Origin: an uncultured Bacteroidota bacterium
GTDB lineage: Bacteria > Bacteroidota > Bacteroidia > Flavobacteriales > Flavobacteriaceae
DNA length: 64,000 nt
Direction: 5' to 3'
Assembly (NCBI GenBank): GCA_913060705.1
Contig: CAJXTX010000001.1
Location: forward strand, 1 to 64,000
In this document: positions 45,170-53,730 of the stretch, piece by piece
Layout of the letters: each line of letters begins with the position of its first letter
How positions within the stretch are numbered: position 1 is the first letter of the stretch
Made by a program: the position numbers and the translations under genes
The notes under the pieces: model-generated
Seen by the model: only the letters and a program-made list of their open reading frames with translations
What the model was told of the DNA's origin: nothing
The model's database searches: none

Positions 45170-46396
45170 GTGAGTACGCCTAGAAAGTTAAAGGTTATAA
45201 ACGATCCCGTATATAATGCTGTTCGTATTTCAAGCCCACTCATCTTTGATATTATTAGTCATCCTTATTTTCAAAGGTTAAGACGGATTTCTCAAATGGG
45301 ACTTTCTTATCTCGTTTATCCTGGTGCTCACCATACAAGGTTTCATCATGCATTGGGGGCTATGCACCTCATGGAAAAAGCCATCCGCACGCTTCGAGCT
45401 AAGGGGGTAGCCATTAACGATCAGGAAGAAGAAGGATTATTGATTGCGATATTATTGCACGATATTGGACATGGACCCTTTTCTCATGCTCTAGAATACA
45501 AGCTGATTTATACCCATCATGAAATGTTGACTCTCGCTTTCATGCAAGAGCTTAACAAGGAGTTTAAAGGAGCTCTTAACACAGCCATTGCCATATTTAA
45601 AGGGGAATATCCTCGTGCATTTTTAAATCAGCTCGTTTCAAGTCAATTAGATGTGGATCGTTTGGATTATTTGAAGCGGGATAGTTTTTATGCGGGTGTA
45701 ACTGAAGGAAATATCAACTCAGAACGTTTAATCAATACTTTTTACGTAGTCGATGACCAGCTTGTTATCGAAGAAAAAGGAATTTATTCTGTTGAGAAGT
45801 TTTTAATGGCAAGGCGCTTTATGTATTGGCAAGTCTACCTTCACAAAACAAGCATTGTTGCAGAACTCATGTTGTCAAAAGTTATTGAACGTGCAAGAGA
45901 GTTACTCCTTCAAAAAGATAGAAATTATGTGGCTTCACCACTTGATGGTTTTCTAAATTCGATATCAAAATCTGAAGAATTTGACCTTGAAAGCATTGAT
46001 CTAAATGGGTTTGCGGCATTAGATGATTATGACGTGATCTGTGCTTTAAAGCACTGGAAGCACTCAAATGATTTTGTCTTGTCTTTTTTGAGTTCTTCCA
46101 TTTTGGACCGAACCTTACTCGAAGTCCGGTTCACAGAAGATCCTGTATCTGAGGAACATCTTAAACAAACATTACACCAGGTAGGCCAGCGATTTGGACT
46201 AGACGAACATCAATCTTCTTATCTCGTATATGAGGGAGCGTTATGGAATAGGGCTTATGACGAATCAAAGGAACCTATCCGCATCTTGTTTAGAGATCAG
46301 TCCGTACAGGATTTTATGAAGGCGAGTAAGTATTTGGGAACTCAAGCATTCTCTGCGATACACCGCAAAAACTACCTGTGTTCTCCGGCACTCTAA
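45170..46396 (+). CDS. HD-domain phosphohydrolase, SAMHD1/dGTPase-like
   Basis: A 408-residue HD-superfamily hydrolase. A GTG start at 45170 (V-STPRKLKVINDPVYN) matches the start of flavobacterial homologues as I recall them; longer frames back to 45092 run antisense to the tsaE start. FHHALGAMHLMEKA gives the first His, LLHDIGHGPFSHALE the HD pair, and SQLDVDRLDYLKRDS the last Asp. This arrangement is that of dNTP triphosphohydrolase-like enzymes; the substrate is unproven. Confidence 0.88.
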   Translation: MSTPRKLKVINDPVYNAVRISSPLIFDIISHPYFQRLRRISQMGLSYLVYPGAHHTRFHHALGAMHLMEKAIRTLRAKGVAINDQEEEGLLIAILLHDIGHGPFSHALEYKLIYTHHEMLTLAFMQELNKEFKGALNTAIAIFKGEYPRAFLNQLVSSQLDVDRLDYLKRDSFYAGVTEGNINSERLINTFYVVDDQLVIEEKGIYSVEKFLMARRFMYWQVYLHKTSIVAELMLSKVIERARELLLQKDRNYVASPLDGFLNSISKSEEFDLESIDLNGFAALDDYDVICALKHWKHSNDFVLSFLSSSILDRTLLEVRFTEDPVSEEHLKQTLHQVGQRFGLDEHQSSYLVYEGALWNRAYDESKEPIRILFRDQSVQDFMKASKYLGTQAFSAIHRKNYLCSPAL

Positions 46397-46410
46397 AGCC
46401 TAGAATTGTT

Positions 46411-46418
46411 TAACTTTG
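46411..46418 (+). promoter_or_regulatory. -7 promoter element for lpxD
   Basis: TAACTTTG is an exact TAnnTTTG match, ending only 6 bases before the ATG at 46425. The implied transcript would have almost no leader. No clear -33 element. Confidence 0.55.
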
Positions 46419-46424
46419 CGCTCT

Positions 46425-47459
46425 ATGATTTTCAAGGTTGAACAAATAGCAGAATGGATTGATGCAAAGGTAGTTGGAGACCCTTCTGTTGAAATAGACC
46501 ACTTCTCAGCCATTGAACAAGGAAACCAAAAGGGTTTATCCTTTTTAGCGAATCCGAAATACGAGAATTACTTATATACAACAGAGGCTTCGGCTGTTAT
46601 TGTAGATGAAGGCATAGAACTCAAGCATCCGGTTAAAGCCGTATTGCTAAAGGTCAAAAATCCATATGCCAGTTTCACTGCATTACTACGTATGTACGAA
46701 AAGATGGTAAGGCCAACCTACGAAGGGATTAGTCCGTCTGCGTTCATCCATGAAGAGGCTCATGTAGATGCGAGTTGTTATATTGGAGAAGGTGCCGTTA
46801 TTTCAAAAGGTGCAGTTATTGAAGAGGGTGTAGAAATTCACCCTCAAGTATTTGTTGGTGAGGGTGTTAAAATAGGTCGTCACAGCATTTTATATACGGG
46901 AGCTAAAATATATCATGGTACACAGCTTGGTGAATATGTGATTGTTCACGCCAATGCAGTTTTAGGATCAGATGGTTTCGGGTTTGCTCCAGACGCTGAA
47001 GGGATTTATTCTAAGATTCCGCAATTAGGAAATGTAGTCGTAAAAGATCACGTTGAGATTGGAGCGTGCTGTACGATAGATCGTGCAACCTTTGGTAGCA
47101 CCATAATTGAGGAGGGTGTTAAACTTGATAATCAAGTGCACTTAGCCCATAACGTGACCATTGGAGCACATTCGGCAATCGCTGCTCAAACAGGTATCGC
47201 AGGTTCTACCAAACTAGGAAAGCGTGCTTTGATAGGAGGGCAGGTGGGTATTGTCGGGCACCTCTCCATCGGAAATGATGTTAAGGTTCAGGCACAGACC
47301 GGAATTGCTCGGAATGTTAAGGACAATGAAAAACTACAGGGGACTCCTGCTATTGACTATACGAATTACAACAAGTCCTATGTACTGTTTAAGAATCTTG
47401 CCAAATTAGAGCAACGAATAAGAGAATTAGAGCAACAACTCAAAACACTAGACTCGTGA
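46425..47459 (+). CDS. lpxD: UDP-3-O-acylglucosamine N-acyltransferase
   Basis: A 344-residue acyltransferase of lipid A synthesis that adds a second acyl chain to UDP-3-O-acylglucosamine. An N-terminal uridine-binding domain covers about 1-105. A left-handed beta helix follows, built of hexapeptide repeats (IGEGAVISKGAVIEEGVEI and similar). The catalytic His is in LDNQVHLAHNVTIG, and a C-terminal helix closes the protein. The ATG at 46425 is chosen over a TTG at 46416 that lies in the promoter. It overlaps lpxC-fabZ by 4 bases. Confidence 0.95.
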   Translation: MIFKVEQIAEWIDAKVVGDPSVEIDHFSAIEQGNQKGLSFLANPKYENYLYTTEASAVIVDEGIELKHPVKAVLLKVKNPYASFTALLRMYEKMVRPTYEGISPSAFIHEEAHVDASCYIGEGAVISKGAVIEEGVEIHPQVFVGEGVKIGRHSILYTGAKIYHGTQLGEYVIVHANAVLGSDGFGFAPDAEGIYSKIPQLGNVVVKDHVEIGACCTIDRATFGSTIIEEGVKLDNQVHLAHNVTIGAHSAIAAQTGIAGSTKLGKRALIGGQVGIVGHLSIGNDVKVQAQTGIARNVKDNEKLQGTPAIDYTNYNKSYVLFKNLAKLEQRIRELEQQLKTLDS

Positions 47460-48841
47460 ATCAGAAAACGTTAGCAAAACCCGTTTCTCTGTCTGGAATT
47501 GGGCTACATACCGGAAAAAAGGTGACGATGACCTTTTGTCCTGCAGAACCAAGTACCGGATTTGTTTTTAGACGTATGGATCTTCCTGGATCTCCTGAGG
47601 TTCCGGCGTTATCCAAGTATGTGACACGCACTCAGCGCAGTACAGTTCTAGATAAAGAAGGGGTTGAAATTCATACATCAGAACACGTTTTAGCCGCGCT
47701 TACGGGTCTCGATTACGATAATGCAATTATTGAGTTAGACGCGAGTGAACCTCCAATAATGGATGGTTCAGCCATTGCATTTGTTGAAGCACTTGAAAAA
47801 GCCGGATACGTTGAACAGGATGAGGAGCGAGACATCTATGAGGTTTTAGATCCGATTCATTTTAAAGACGAAAAAACAGGCAGTGAGGTTATTGTTTTAC
47901 CCTCTGATACCTACGAGATTTCTGTGCTCGTTGATTTTGGAACAAACGTTCTAGGTACGCAAAATGCGAGCATGAATTCTTTAAAGGAATTTGCGACCGA
48001 TATTGCTGATGCTAGAACCTTCAGCTTCTTACACGATATAGAAACCCTTTTAGATGAAGGGTTGATCAAAGGAGGAGATCTGAATAATGCGATTGTATAT
48101 GTGGATAAAGAGCTTTCGGACTCAACGTTGGAGAAATTGAAAAAGGCCTTTAACCGTGACGATATTCAGGTAACACCAAACGGGATATTAAACAATCTTG
48201 AGCTAAAGTATTCCAACGAAGCAGCTCGACACAAATTACTGGATGTTATTGGAGATTTAGCACTAGCTGGGACCAAGTTTAAGGGCAGAATTATTGCTTG
48301 TAAGCCCGGTCATTTGGTCAATACAGAGTTCGCTAAACTTCTCCATAAAAAAATTAAGGAAGACCGCCGTATAGGAAGGCCCAAAGTGGATGTAAACGCA
48401 GAGCCTTTAATGGATACTGTGAAGATAATGGAGATCCTACCGCATCGTCCTCCGTTTCTGTTAATCGATAAGATTCTTGAGCTTAGTGATTCTCACGTGG
48501 TTGGCTTAAAAAACGTAACCATGAATGAATCGTTCTTTGTGGGTCACTTTCCTGGAGCTCCAGTGATGCCAGGAGTACTTCAAGTGGAGGCCATGGCGCA
48601 AACGGGAGGTATTTTGGTCTTAAGTACCGTTCCCGACCCTGAAAACTACCTTACATTTTTCATGAAGATGGATAATGTGAGATTTAAACATCAAGTAAAC
48701 CCTGGTGACACACTTGTCTTTAATTGTGAGTTGGTTACCCCCATACGAAGAGGTATCTGTCACATGAGAGCCACAGCTTTTGTAGGAGAGAAGTTGGTTT
48801 CAGAAGCCGAGTTGATGGCTCAAATCGTTAAAACTAAATAA
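47456..48841 (+). CDS. lpxC-fabZ: bifunctional LpxC-FabZ
   Basis: A 461-residue fusion typical of Bacteroidota. Residues about 1-300 are UDP-3-O-acyl-GlcNAc deacetylase LpxC, with the zinc motif HTSEHVLAAL and ARHKLLDVIGDLALAG. Residues about 310-461 are 3-hydroxyacyl-ACP dehydratase FabZ, with LPHRPPFLLIDKI, catalytic His and Glu in GHFPGAPVMPGVLQVEAMAQ. It links lipid A synthesis to fatty acid elongation. Uses a GTG start that overlaps the lpxD stop (GTGA). Confidence 0.97.
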   Translation: MNQKTLAKPVSLSGIGLHTGKKVTMTFCPAEPSTGFVFRRMDLPGSPEVPALSKYVTRTQRSTVLDKEGVEIHTSEHVLAALTGLDYDNAIIELDASEPPIMDGSAIAFVEALEKAGYVEQDEERDIYEVLDPIHFKDEKTGSEVIVLPSDTYEISVLVDFGTNVLGTQNASMNSLKEFATDIADARTFSFLHDIETLLDEGLIKGGDLNNAIVYVDKELSDSTLEKLKKAFNRDDIQVTPNGILNNLELKYSNEAARHKLLDVIGDLALAGTKFKGRIIACKPGHLVNTEFAKLLHKKIKEDRRIGRPKVDVNAEPLMDTVKIMEILPHRPPFLLIDKILELSDSHVVGLKNVTMNESFFVGHFPGAPVMPGVLQVEAMAQTGGILVLSTVPDPENYLTFFMKMDNVRFKHQVNPGDTLVFNCELVTPIRRGICHMRATAFVGEKLVSEAELMAQIVKTK

Positions 48842-48853
48842 GCTCAACTATAT

Positions 48854-49639
48854 ATGAATCAACCTTTAGCCTACGTTCATCCCGGTGCTAAAATTGCCAA
48901 AAACGTAGTAATCGAACCTTTCGCGATGATTCACAATAACGTTGAGATCGGAGAGGGCACATGGATTGGATCGAATGTAACGATCATGGAAGGCGCACGT
49001 ATTGGAAAGAATTGTAATATTTTTCCGGGTTCTGTTATTTCGGCACCCCCACAAGATTTAAAATATAAGGGTGAAGATACGACCACTGAAATAGGGGATT
49101 ACACTACTATTCGAGAGTGTGTTACCATCAACAGAGGCACCACCGATCGCTATAAAACGCAGGTGGGTTCAAATTGTTTGATTATGGCGTATTGCCATAT
49201 CGCTCACGATTGCATTGTATCAGACGGATGTATTTTTAGTAATAATTCAACACTTGCCGGACACGTCGTGGTTGGAAAGAATGTTGTTATGGCAGGTATG
49301 GTTGCAGTCCATCAGTTTGTCTCTATAGGTCACCATGCGTTTGTTACAGGTGGTGCACTTGTGAGAAAGGATGTTCCTCCTTTCGTTAAAGCGGCTCGTG
49401 AACCTCTCTCGTTTGTTGGAGTGAATTCGGTTGGATTAAGACGAAATGGATTCTCTACTGAAAAGGTCCGTGAGATACAGGATATTTATCGCATTCTTTA
49501 CCAAAAGAATTACAATAATACACAAGCAGTTCAAATTCTTGAGGCCGAAATGGAAGCCACCGAAGAACGCGACGAGATCTTGGAATTTATCCGTGCCTCT
49601 AAGCGCGGTATTATGAAAGGCTATTTTAATCACTCATAA
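48854..49639 (+). CDS. lpxA: UDP-N-acetylglucosamine O-acyltransferase
   Basis: A 261-residue LpxA, first enzyme of lipid A synthesis, transferring a 3-hydroxyacyl chain from ACP to UDP-GlcNAc. A left-handed beta helix of hexapeptide repeats (VHPGAKIAKNVVIEPF, IGEGTWIGSNVTIMEGARIG) carries the catalytic His in MAYCHIAHDC. A C-terminal helical domain follows (about 190-261). It follows lpxC-fabZ by 12 bases in the same operon. Confidence 0.96.
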   Translation: MNQPLAYVHPGAKIAKNVVIEPFAMIHNNVEIGEGTWIGSNVTIMEGARIGKNCNIFPGSVISAPPQDLKYKGEDTTTEIGDYTTIRECVTINRGTTDRYKTQVGSNCLIMAYCHIAHDCIVSDGCIFSNNSTLAGHVVVGKNVVMAGMVAVHQFVSIGHHAFVTGGALVRKDVPPFVKAAREPLSFVGVNSVGLRRNGFSTEKVREIQDIYRILYQKNYNNTQAVQILEAEMEATEERDEILEFIRASKRGIMKGYFNHS

Positions 49640-49642
49640 CTT

Positions 49643-50209
49643 ATGGCAAGTACATCAGACATTAGAAAAGGGTTGTGCATTCGATACAACAACGATATTT
49701 ATAAAATCATTGAATTTCTACACGTTAAGCCCGGAAAAGGACCTGCTTTTGTGCGTACAAAACTAAAAAGTGTAACCAACGGTAAAGTTTTAGACAACAC
49801 CTTTTCGGCCGGACACAAGATTGAGGACGTGCGTGTTGAGACCCGTAGCTTTCAATTTCTTTACGCTGAAGGAGACACGTTTCACTTTATGAATACCGAG
49901 GATTACGATCAGATGGAGTTTCAGCGCTCTTTATTAGAAGCCGCAGATCTTTTAAAAGAAGGAGAAGTGGTTTCTGTACTGTTCAGCGCAGAAGACAATA
50001 TGCCTTTGAGTATAGAAATGCCTGCCAGTGTGGTTTTAGAGGTAAGTTCTTCTGAACCAGGCGTTAAAGGGAATACTGCGACGAATGCAACGAAACCAGC
50101 GGTACTCGAAACTGGAGCTCGAATTAATGTGCCCTTGTTTATTAATGAAGGAGACAAGGTAAAAGTAGACACTGAAAAAGGTACCTACATCGAACGCGTT
50201 AAAGAGTAA
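49643..50209 (+). CDS. efp: elongation factor P
   Basis: A 188-residue EF-P that relieves ribosome stalling at polyproline. The three-domain fold starts with a KOW-like domain whose tip loop KPGKGPAFV carries Lys32, the position that is modified in some bacteria; no EpmA-type gene is in the window. The C-terminal OB domain ends VDTEKGTYIERV. Starts 3 bases after lpxA, so it belongs to the same operon. Confidence 0.96.
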   Translation: MASTSDIRKGLCIRYNNDIYKIIEFLHVKPGKGPAFVRTKLKSVTNGKVLDNTFSAGHKIEDVRVETRSFQFLYAEGDTFHFMNTEDYDQMEFQRSLLEAADLLKEGEVVSVLFSAEDNMPLSIEMPASVVLEVSSSEPGVKGNTATNATKPAVLETGARINVPLFINEGDKVKVDTEKGTYIERVKE

Positions 50210-50239
50210 AGAACGCCTTCTCGTTCAAACTATACATCC

Positions 50240-50247
50240 TATTTTTG
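50240..50247 (+). promoter_or_regulatory. -7 promoter element for sucD
   Basis: TATTTTTG is an exact TAnnTTTG match, 16 bases before the sucD ATG at 50264, in a 54-base gap after efp. Confidence 0.6.
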
Positions 50248-50263
50248 CAACAAATTATACAAC

Positions 50264-51136
50264 ATGAGCGTACTCGTTAATAAAGATTCAAAGATTATTG
50301 TACAAGGTTTCACCGGAACCGAAGGTACTTTCCATGCCGAGCAGATGATTGAATATGGATCACCCGTTGTGGGTGGTGTAACTCCCGGAAAAGGAGGTCA
50401 AACACATTTAAACTTGCCCGTTTTTAATACAGTGAGAGATGCTGTAAAAGCGACAGGTGCAGATACCTCAATCCTATTTGTTCCGCCGGCTTTCGCAGCC
50501 GATGCTATCATGGAAGCAGCCAATGCAGGAATCAAAGTCATCATCACTATAACCGAAGGTATTCCCGTTGCCGATATGGTAAAGGTGTACGACTATCTTA
50601 AAAAGCACGACTGCCGTATGATTGGCCCTAACTGTCCTGGAGTAATTACACCAGAAGAGGCTAAAGTTGGTATTATGCCAGGCTTTGTATTCAAGAAAGG
50701 CCGTGTGGGATTGGTATCAAAATCAGGGACACTTACCTACGAAGCAGCAGATCAAGTGGTGCGACAAGGCTTAGGGATTTCAACAGCAATCGGTATTGGT
50801 GGAGATCCGATTATCGGAACCACAACCAAAGAAGCCTTAGAGCTATTGATGAATGACGAAGAAACAGATGCGGTAGTCATGATCGGCGAAATTGGCGGTC
50901 AATTAGAATCAGATGCTGCTCATTGGTATAAAAATAGTGGGATCAAGAAACCCGTTATCGGTTTTATTGCAGGAGAGACTGCCCCTGCAGGTAGAACAAT
51001 GGGACATGCTGGTGCGATTGTAGGCGGAAGTGACGACACGGCTCAAGCCAAAAAGCGCATCATGCGCGAATGTGGAATTCATGTAGTAGATTCTCCTGCT
51101 CTGATTGGGGAAAAGGTTAAAGAAGTTTTATCTTAA
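50264..51136 (+). CDS. sucD: succinate-CoA ligase, alpha subunit
   Basis: A 290-residue alpha subunit of succinyl-CoA synthetase in the TCA cycle. The CoA-binding Rossmann region is FTGTEGTFHAEQMIEYG. The GPNCPGVITP motif and the phosphohistidine loop GRTMGHAGAIVGG are intact. sucC is not in the window, as is common in this group. It has its own promoter and is probably read through into fabG. Confidence 0.97.
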   Translation: MSVLVNKDSKIIVQGFTGTEGTFHAEQMIEYGSPVVGGVTPGKGGQTHLNLPVFNTVRDAVKATGADTSILFVPPAFAADAIMEAANAGIKVIITITEGIPVADMVKVYDYLKKHDCRMIGPNCPGVITPEEAKVGIMPGFVFKKGRVGLVSKSGTLTYEAADQVVRQGLGISTAIGIGGDPIIGTTTKEALELLMNDEETDAVVMIGEIGGQLESDAAHWYKNSGIKKPVIGFIAGETAPAGRTMGHAGAIVGGSDDTAQAKKRIMRECGIHVVDSPALIGEKVKEVLS

Positions 51137-51146
51137 TCTCACGGAT

Positions 51147-51890
51147 ATGCTTTTAAAAGGTAAAACTGCAGTCATAACAGGTGCGAGTAGAGGAATCGGA
51201 AGAGGAATCGCCGAGGTATTTGCGCAAAATGGAGCAAATGTAGCCTTCACCTATAGCTCTAGCGAAAGTAAGGCTTTAGAGCTTGAAAAAGAGCTTTCAT
51301 CCTACGGTGTAAAAGTGAAGTCCTACAAAAGCGATGCAGCAAGTTTTGAAGCTTGCGAGCTATTGGCTAGTGAGGTTACCTCTGACTTCGAAACCGTTGA
51401 TGTTCTTATCAACAATGCAGGTATTACCAGAGACAACCTATTGATGCGCATGTCAGAAGAAGATTTTGACGATGTCATCCGCGTGAACTTAAAGTCGGTG
51501 TTTAACATGACAAAAGCCTTTCAACGCGGATTTCTAAAACAGCGATCTGGGTCGATCATTAATGTTAGTTCAATAGTAGGAGTCAAAGGCAATGCGGGTC
51601 AGGCTAACTATGCAGCTTCAAAAGCAGGGATTATTGGGTTTACCAAATCAATTGCATTAGAGCTAGGGTCTAGAAATATTAGATCTAATGCCATCGCACC
51701 TGGATTTATAGAAACAGAAATGACCGCACAACTTGATGATGCCGTAGTTCAACAATGGAGAGATGGAATTCCACTAAAAAGAGGTGGTACCGTTACAGAT
51801 GTAGCGAATGCCTGCCTATTTTTCGCGTCAGATCTATCTACCTATGTTACGGGACAGGTGCTTCTGGTTGATGGCGGAATGTTAACTTAA
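51147..51890 (+). CDS. fabG: 3-oxoacyl-ACP reductase
   Basis: A 247-residue short-chain dehydrogenase starting MLLKGKTAVITGASRGIGRG. The frame extends upstream into sucD, but this ATG fits the family. The cofactor motif GASRGIG, NNAG, catalytic Ser in VSSIVG and YAASK (Tyr-x3-Lys) are complete. The C-terminal TGQVLLVDGGM is classic FabG. It serves type II fatty acid synthesis and lies 10 bases after sucD. Confidence 0.95.
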   Translation: MLLKGKTAVITGASRGIGRGIAEVFAQNGANVAFTYSSSESKALELEKELSSYGVKVKSYKSDAASFEACELLASEVTSDFETVDVLINNAGITRDNLLMRMSEEDFDDVIRVNLKSVFNMTKAFQRGFLKQRSGSIINVSSIVGVKGNAGQANYAASKAGIIGFTKSIALELGSRNIRSNAIAPGFIETEMTAQLDDAVVQQWRDGIPLKRGGTVTDVANACLFFASDLSTYVTGQVLLVDGGMLT

Positions 51891-51899
51891 ACTATTAGT

Positions 51900-52715
51900 A
51901 TGGAACGATTACCGAAGTATGTATTACCAGGAATCTTAGGCTTCTTTGTCTTAATTATCCTGATTTCTAAATCTGCAATTACCATTGGCTCAGGTCAGGC
52001 GGGAGTATTGTATAGAACTTTTGGTGGTGGGGTAGTCACTGACGAGGGCCCCTTAGGAGAAGGGTTTCATATTGTTGCACCCTGGAACCGTGTCTTTGTT
52101 TACGAGGTACGTCAACAAGAGCTCTTTGAGAAGATGAAGGTGCTTTCTTCGAATGGACTTGAAATTCAAATTGATGCTTCTGCATGGTTTCAGCCAAAGT
52201 ACGAGACCCTAGGAAAGCTCCATCAAGAAAAGAGTGAACAATACGTTAATCGTATTTTACTGCCTGCTATTCGATCAGCAGCACGAAGTGTTGTTGGGCG
52301 CTATACTCCGGAACAACTTTATTCTTCTAAGCGAGATGCCATTCAACAAGAAATATTCACTGAAACTAAAATGATCGTTGACGATCAGTATATTCAATTG
52401 AATGAAATTTTGGTTAGGGATGTCACGCTACCTCCAACCATTCGTGAGGCCATTGAACGTAAGCTAAAACAAGAGCAGGCCGCACTGGAATACGAATTCC
52501 GTCTCGTAACAGCTGAGAAAGAGGCAGAACGTCAGCGTATTGAAGCGAAAGGTAAGGCTGACGCAAACCGTATTCTGAGTGCATCATTAACGGATAAAAT
52601 TTTGCAAGACAAGGGGATTGATGCTACCCTAAAGCTTTCTGAATCTCCAAATAGCAAAGTGGTTGTTGTAGGATCTGGGGATAGTGGTTTGCCTTTAATT
52701 CTTGGGAATAATTAA
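51900..52715 (+). CDS. prohibitin-like SPFH-domain membrane protein
   Basis: A 271-residue protein with an N-terminal membrane segment (about 7-28) and a prohibitin/SPFH domain (about 30-190). This includes GEGFHIVAPWNRVFVYEVRQQELFEKM and LLPAIRSAARSVVGRYTPEQLYSS. A coiled coil (about 195-230) rich in Glu, Arg and Lys follows. These proteins form large membrane assemblies and modulate membrane proteases such as FtsH in other bacteria; the partner here is unknown. It follows fabG by 9 bases, and the histidine attenuator comes next. Confidence 0.9.
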   Translation: MERLPKYVLPGILGFFVLIILISKSAITIGSGQAGVLYRTFGGGVVTDEGPLGEGFHIVAPWNRVFVYEVRQQELFEKMKVLSSNGLEIQIDASAWFQPKYETLGKLHQEKSEQYVNRILLPAIRSAARSVVGRYTPEQLYSSKRDAIQQEIFTETKMIVDDQYIQLNEILVRDVTLPPTIREAIERKLKQEQAALEYEFRLVTAEKEAERQRIEAKGKADANRILSASLTDKILQDKGIDATLKLSESPNSKVVVVGSGDSGLPLILGNN

Positions 52716-52717
52716 AT

Positions 52718-52747
52718 TTTGTAAGTCAAAATAGAAGCTTACTTTTG
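52718..52747 (+). promoter_or_regulatory. promoter of the histidine operon
   Basis: TTTG at 52718-52721, an 18-base spacer, and TACTTTTG at 52740-52747 form the best full Bacteroidota promoter in the window. The leader peptide ATG at 52752 begins 4 bases after the -7 element, so transcription would start at or very near that ATG. Confidence 0.8.
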
Positions 52748-52751
52748 CTTT

Positions 52752-52805
52752 ATGTTTTTAAATCATACACATCACCACGTTTTTTGCTCCGCTCAGACGA
52801 GTTAA
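52752..52805 (+). CDS. his operon leader peptide
   Basis: A 17-codon frame, MFLNHTHHHVFCSAQTS, with four His codons among residues 5-9 (H-T-H-H-H), placed between the promoter and the terminator of the histidine operon. This is the layout of a transcription attenuator: ribosomes slow at the His codons when charged tRNA-His is scarce. The first His codons lie in the left arm of a stem (52765-52777) that can pair with 52806-52818 immediately after the stop codon. It is too short for ordinary gene callers. Confidence 0.88.
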   Translation: MFLNHTHHHVFCSAQTS

Positions 52806-52818
52806 TGGTGTTGTATAT
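52765..52818 (+). promoter_or_regulatory. leader hairpin over the His codons (pause/anti-anti-terminator stem)
   Basis: ATACACATCACCA (52765-52777) can pair with TGGTGTTGTATAT (52806-52818) with 11 of 13 positions matched and a 28-base loop. The left arm covers the His codons; the right arm starts right after the leader stop codon. A ribosome stalled at His would open this stem. The pairing that would then block the terminator is not obvious to me. Confidence 0.6.
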
Positions 52819-52829
52819 TATATTCACTA

Positions 52830-52868
52830 AAGGCCCGTTTGAAGCATTCAATCGGGCCTTAATTTTTT
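52830..52868 (+). terminator. his attenuator terminator
   Basis: AAGGCCCG (52830-52837) pairs with CGGGCCTT (52853-52860). A T-T mismatch and an inner TTGAA/TTCAA stem with GCA loop extend it, and a T run follows (52863-52868). It ends 4 bases before the hisG ATG and so should stop transcription unless relieved. Confidence 0.92.
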
Positions 52869-52872
52869 ACCT

Positions 52873-53730
52873 ATGAGTGAGAGATTAAAAATCGCAATTC
52901 AAAAATCAGGGAGACTGAATGAAGACTCTCTTGCCTTATTGAAAGAGGCTGGCATCTCTTTGTTTAATGGAAAGGACCAGCTAAGAGTTGAGTCGCATAC
53001 GTACCCATTGGAGGTATACTACCTCAGAAACGGAGATATTCCTAATTATTTAAAAGATGGGGTGGTAGACCTGGCTATTATCGGAGAAAATCTTTTGGTG
53101 GAGAAAGGAGATCAAATACCAATCATTGAGCATCTTGGGTTTTCGAAGTGTCGCGTTTCTATTGCTGTCCCTAAAGGAAGTAGTTATACTTCAGTAAATG
53201 AGTTGGACGGTAAACGTATTGCTACCTCTTATCCTAATACAGTTAGAGGATTTCTAACTAAAAACGGTATCGATGCAGACATTCACGTAATCAATGGATC
53301 TGTTGAGATCGCTCCAAATATAGGTTTGTCAGATGCTATCTGTGATATTGTAAGCAGTGGAAGCACACTCTTTAAGAACAACTTAAAAGAGGTCGAAGTA
53401 TTACTAAAAAGCCAAGCCGTTCTTGCCTTGTCTCCGTTGTGTAAGGCAGAAGACCCTCGAATTGTAGACCTTCTTTTTAGACTTAGAGGTGTCTTACGGG
53501 CACGGGGACATAAATATGTACTTATGAACGTTCCAAAGGCCAATCTCGACGCTGTCGTAAAACTCCTTCCAGGAATGCGTAGTCCAAGTGTACTTCCTTT
53601 GGCCGACAAAGATTGGGTCTCAGTGCACACGGTAATTGAAGAAAAGACATTTTGGCAAGTCATTGAAAAGCTCAAGGAAAATGGCGCCGAAGGAATTTTG
53701 GTTAGCAGTATTGAAAAAATGTTCTTGTAA
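52873..53730 (+). CDS. hisG: ATP phosphoribosyltransferase, long form
   Basis: A 285-residue HisG, first enzyme of histidine synthesis, joining ATP and PRPP. Residues about 1-210 are the catalytic periplasmic-binding-like domains (LKIAIQKSGRLNEDS, DIVSSGSTLFKNNL as the PRPP loop region). The C-terminal 75 residues (PSVLPLADKDWVSVHTVIEE) are the regulatory HisG_C domain, so this is the long, histidine-inhibited form that needs no HisZ. Its stop overlaps the hisD-hisC start by one base. Confidence 0.97.
   Translation: MSERLKIAIQKSGRLNEDSLALLKEAGISLFNGKDQLRVESHTYPLEVYYLRNGDIPNYLKDGVVDLAIIGENLLVEKGDQIPIIEHLGFSKCRVSIAVPKGSSYTSVNELDGKRIATSYPNTVRGFLTKNGIDADIHVINGSVEIAPNIGLSDAICDIVSSGSTLFKNNLKEVEVLLKSQAVLALSPLCKAEDPRIVDLLFRLRGVLRARGHKYVLMNVPKANLDAVVKLLPGMRSPSVLPLADKDWVSVHTVIEEKTFWQVIEKLKENGAEGILVSSIEKMFL

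Noticed and set aside
50211-50226. GAACG/CGTTC hairpin after efp
   Set aside because: Five-pair stem without a T run; weak as a terminator.
53283-53675. 130-codon frame on the minus strand
   Set aside because: Antisense to hisG, whose reading frame is certain; low-complexity Ser/Thr-rich composition typical of shadow frames.
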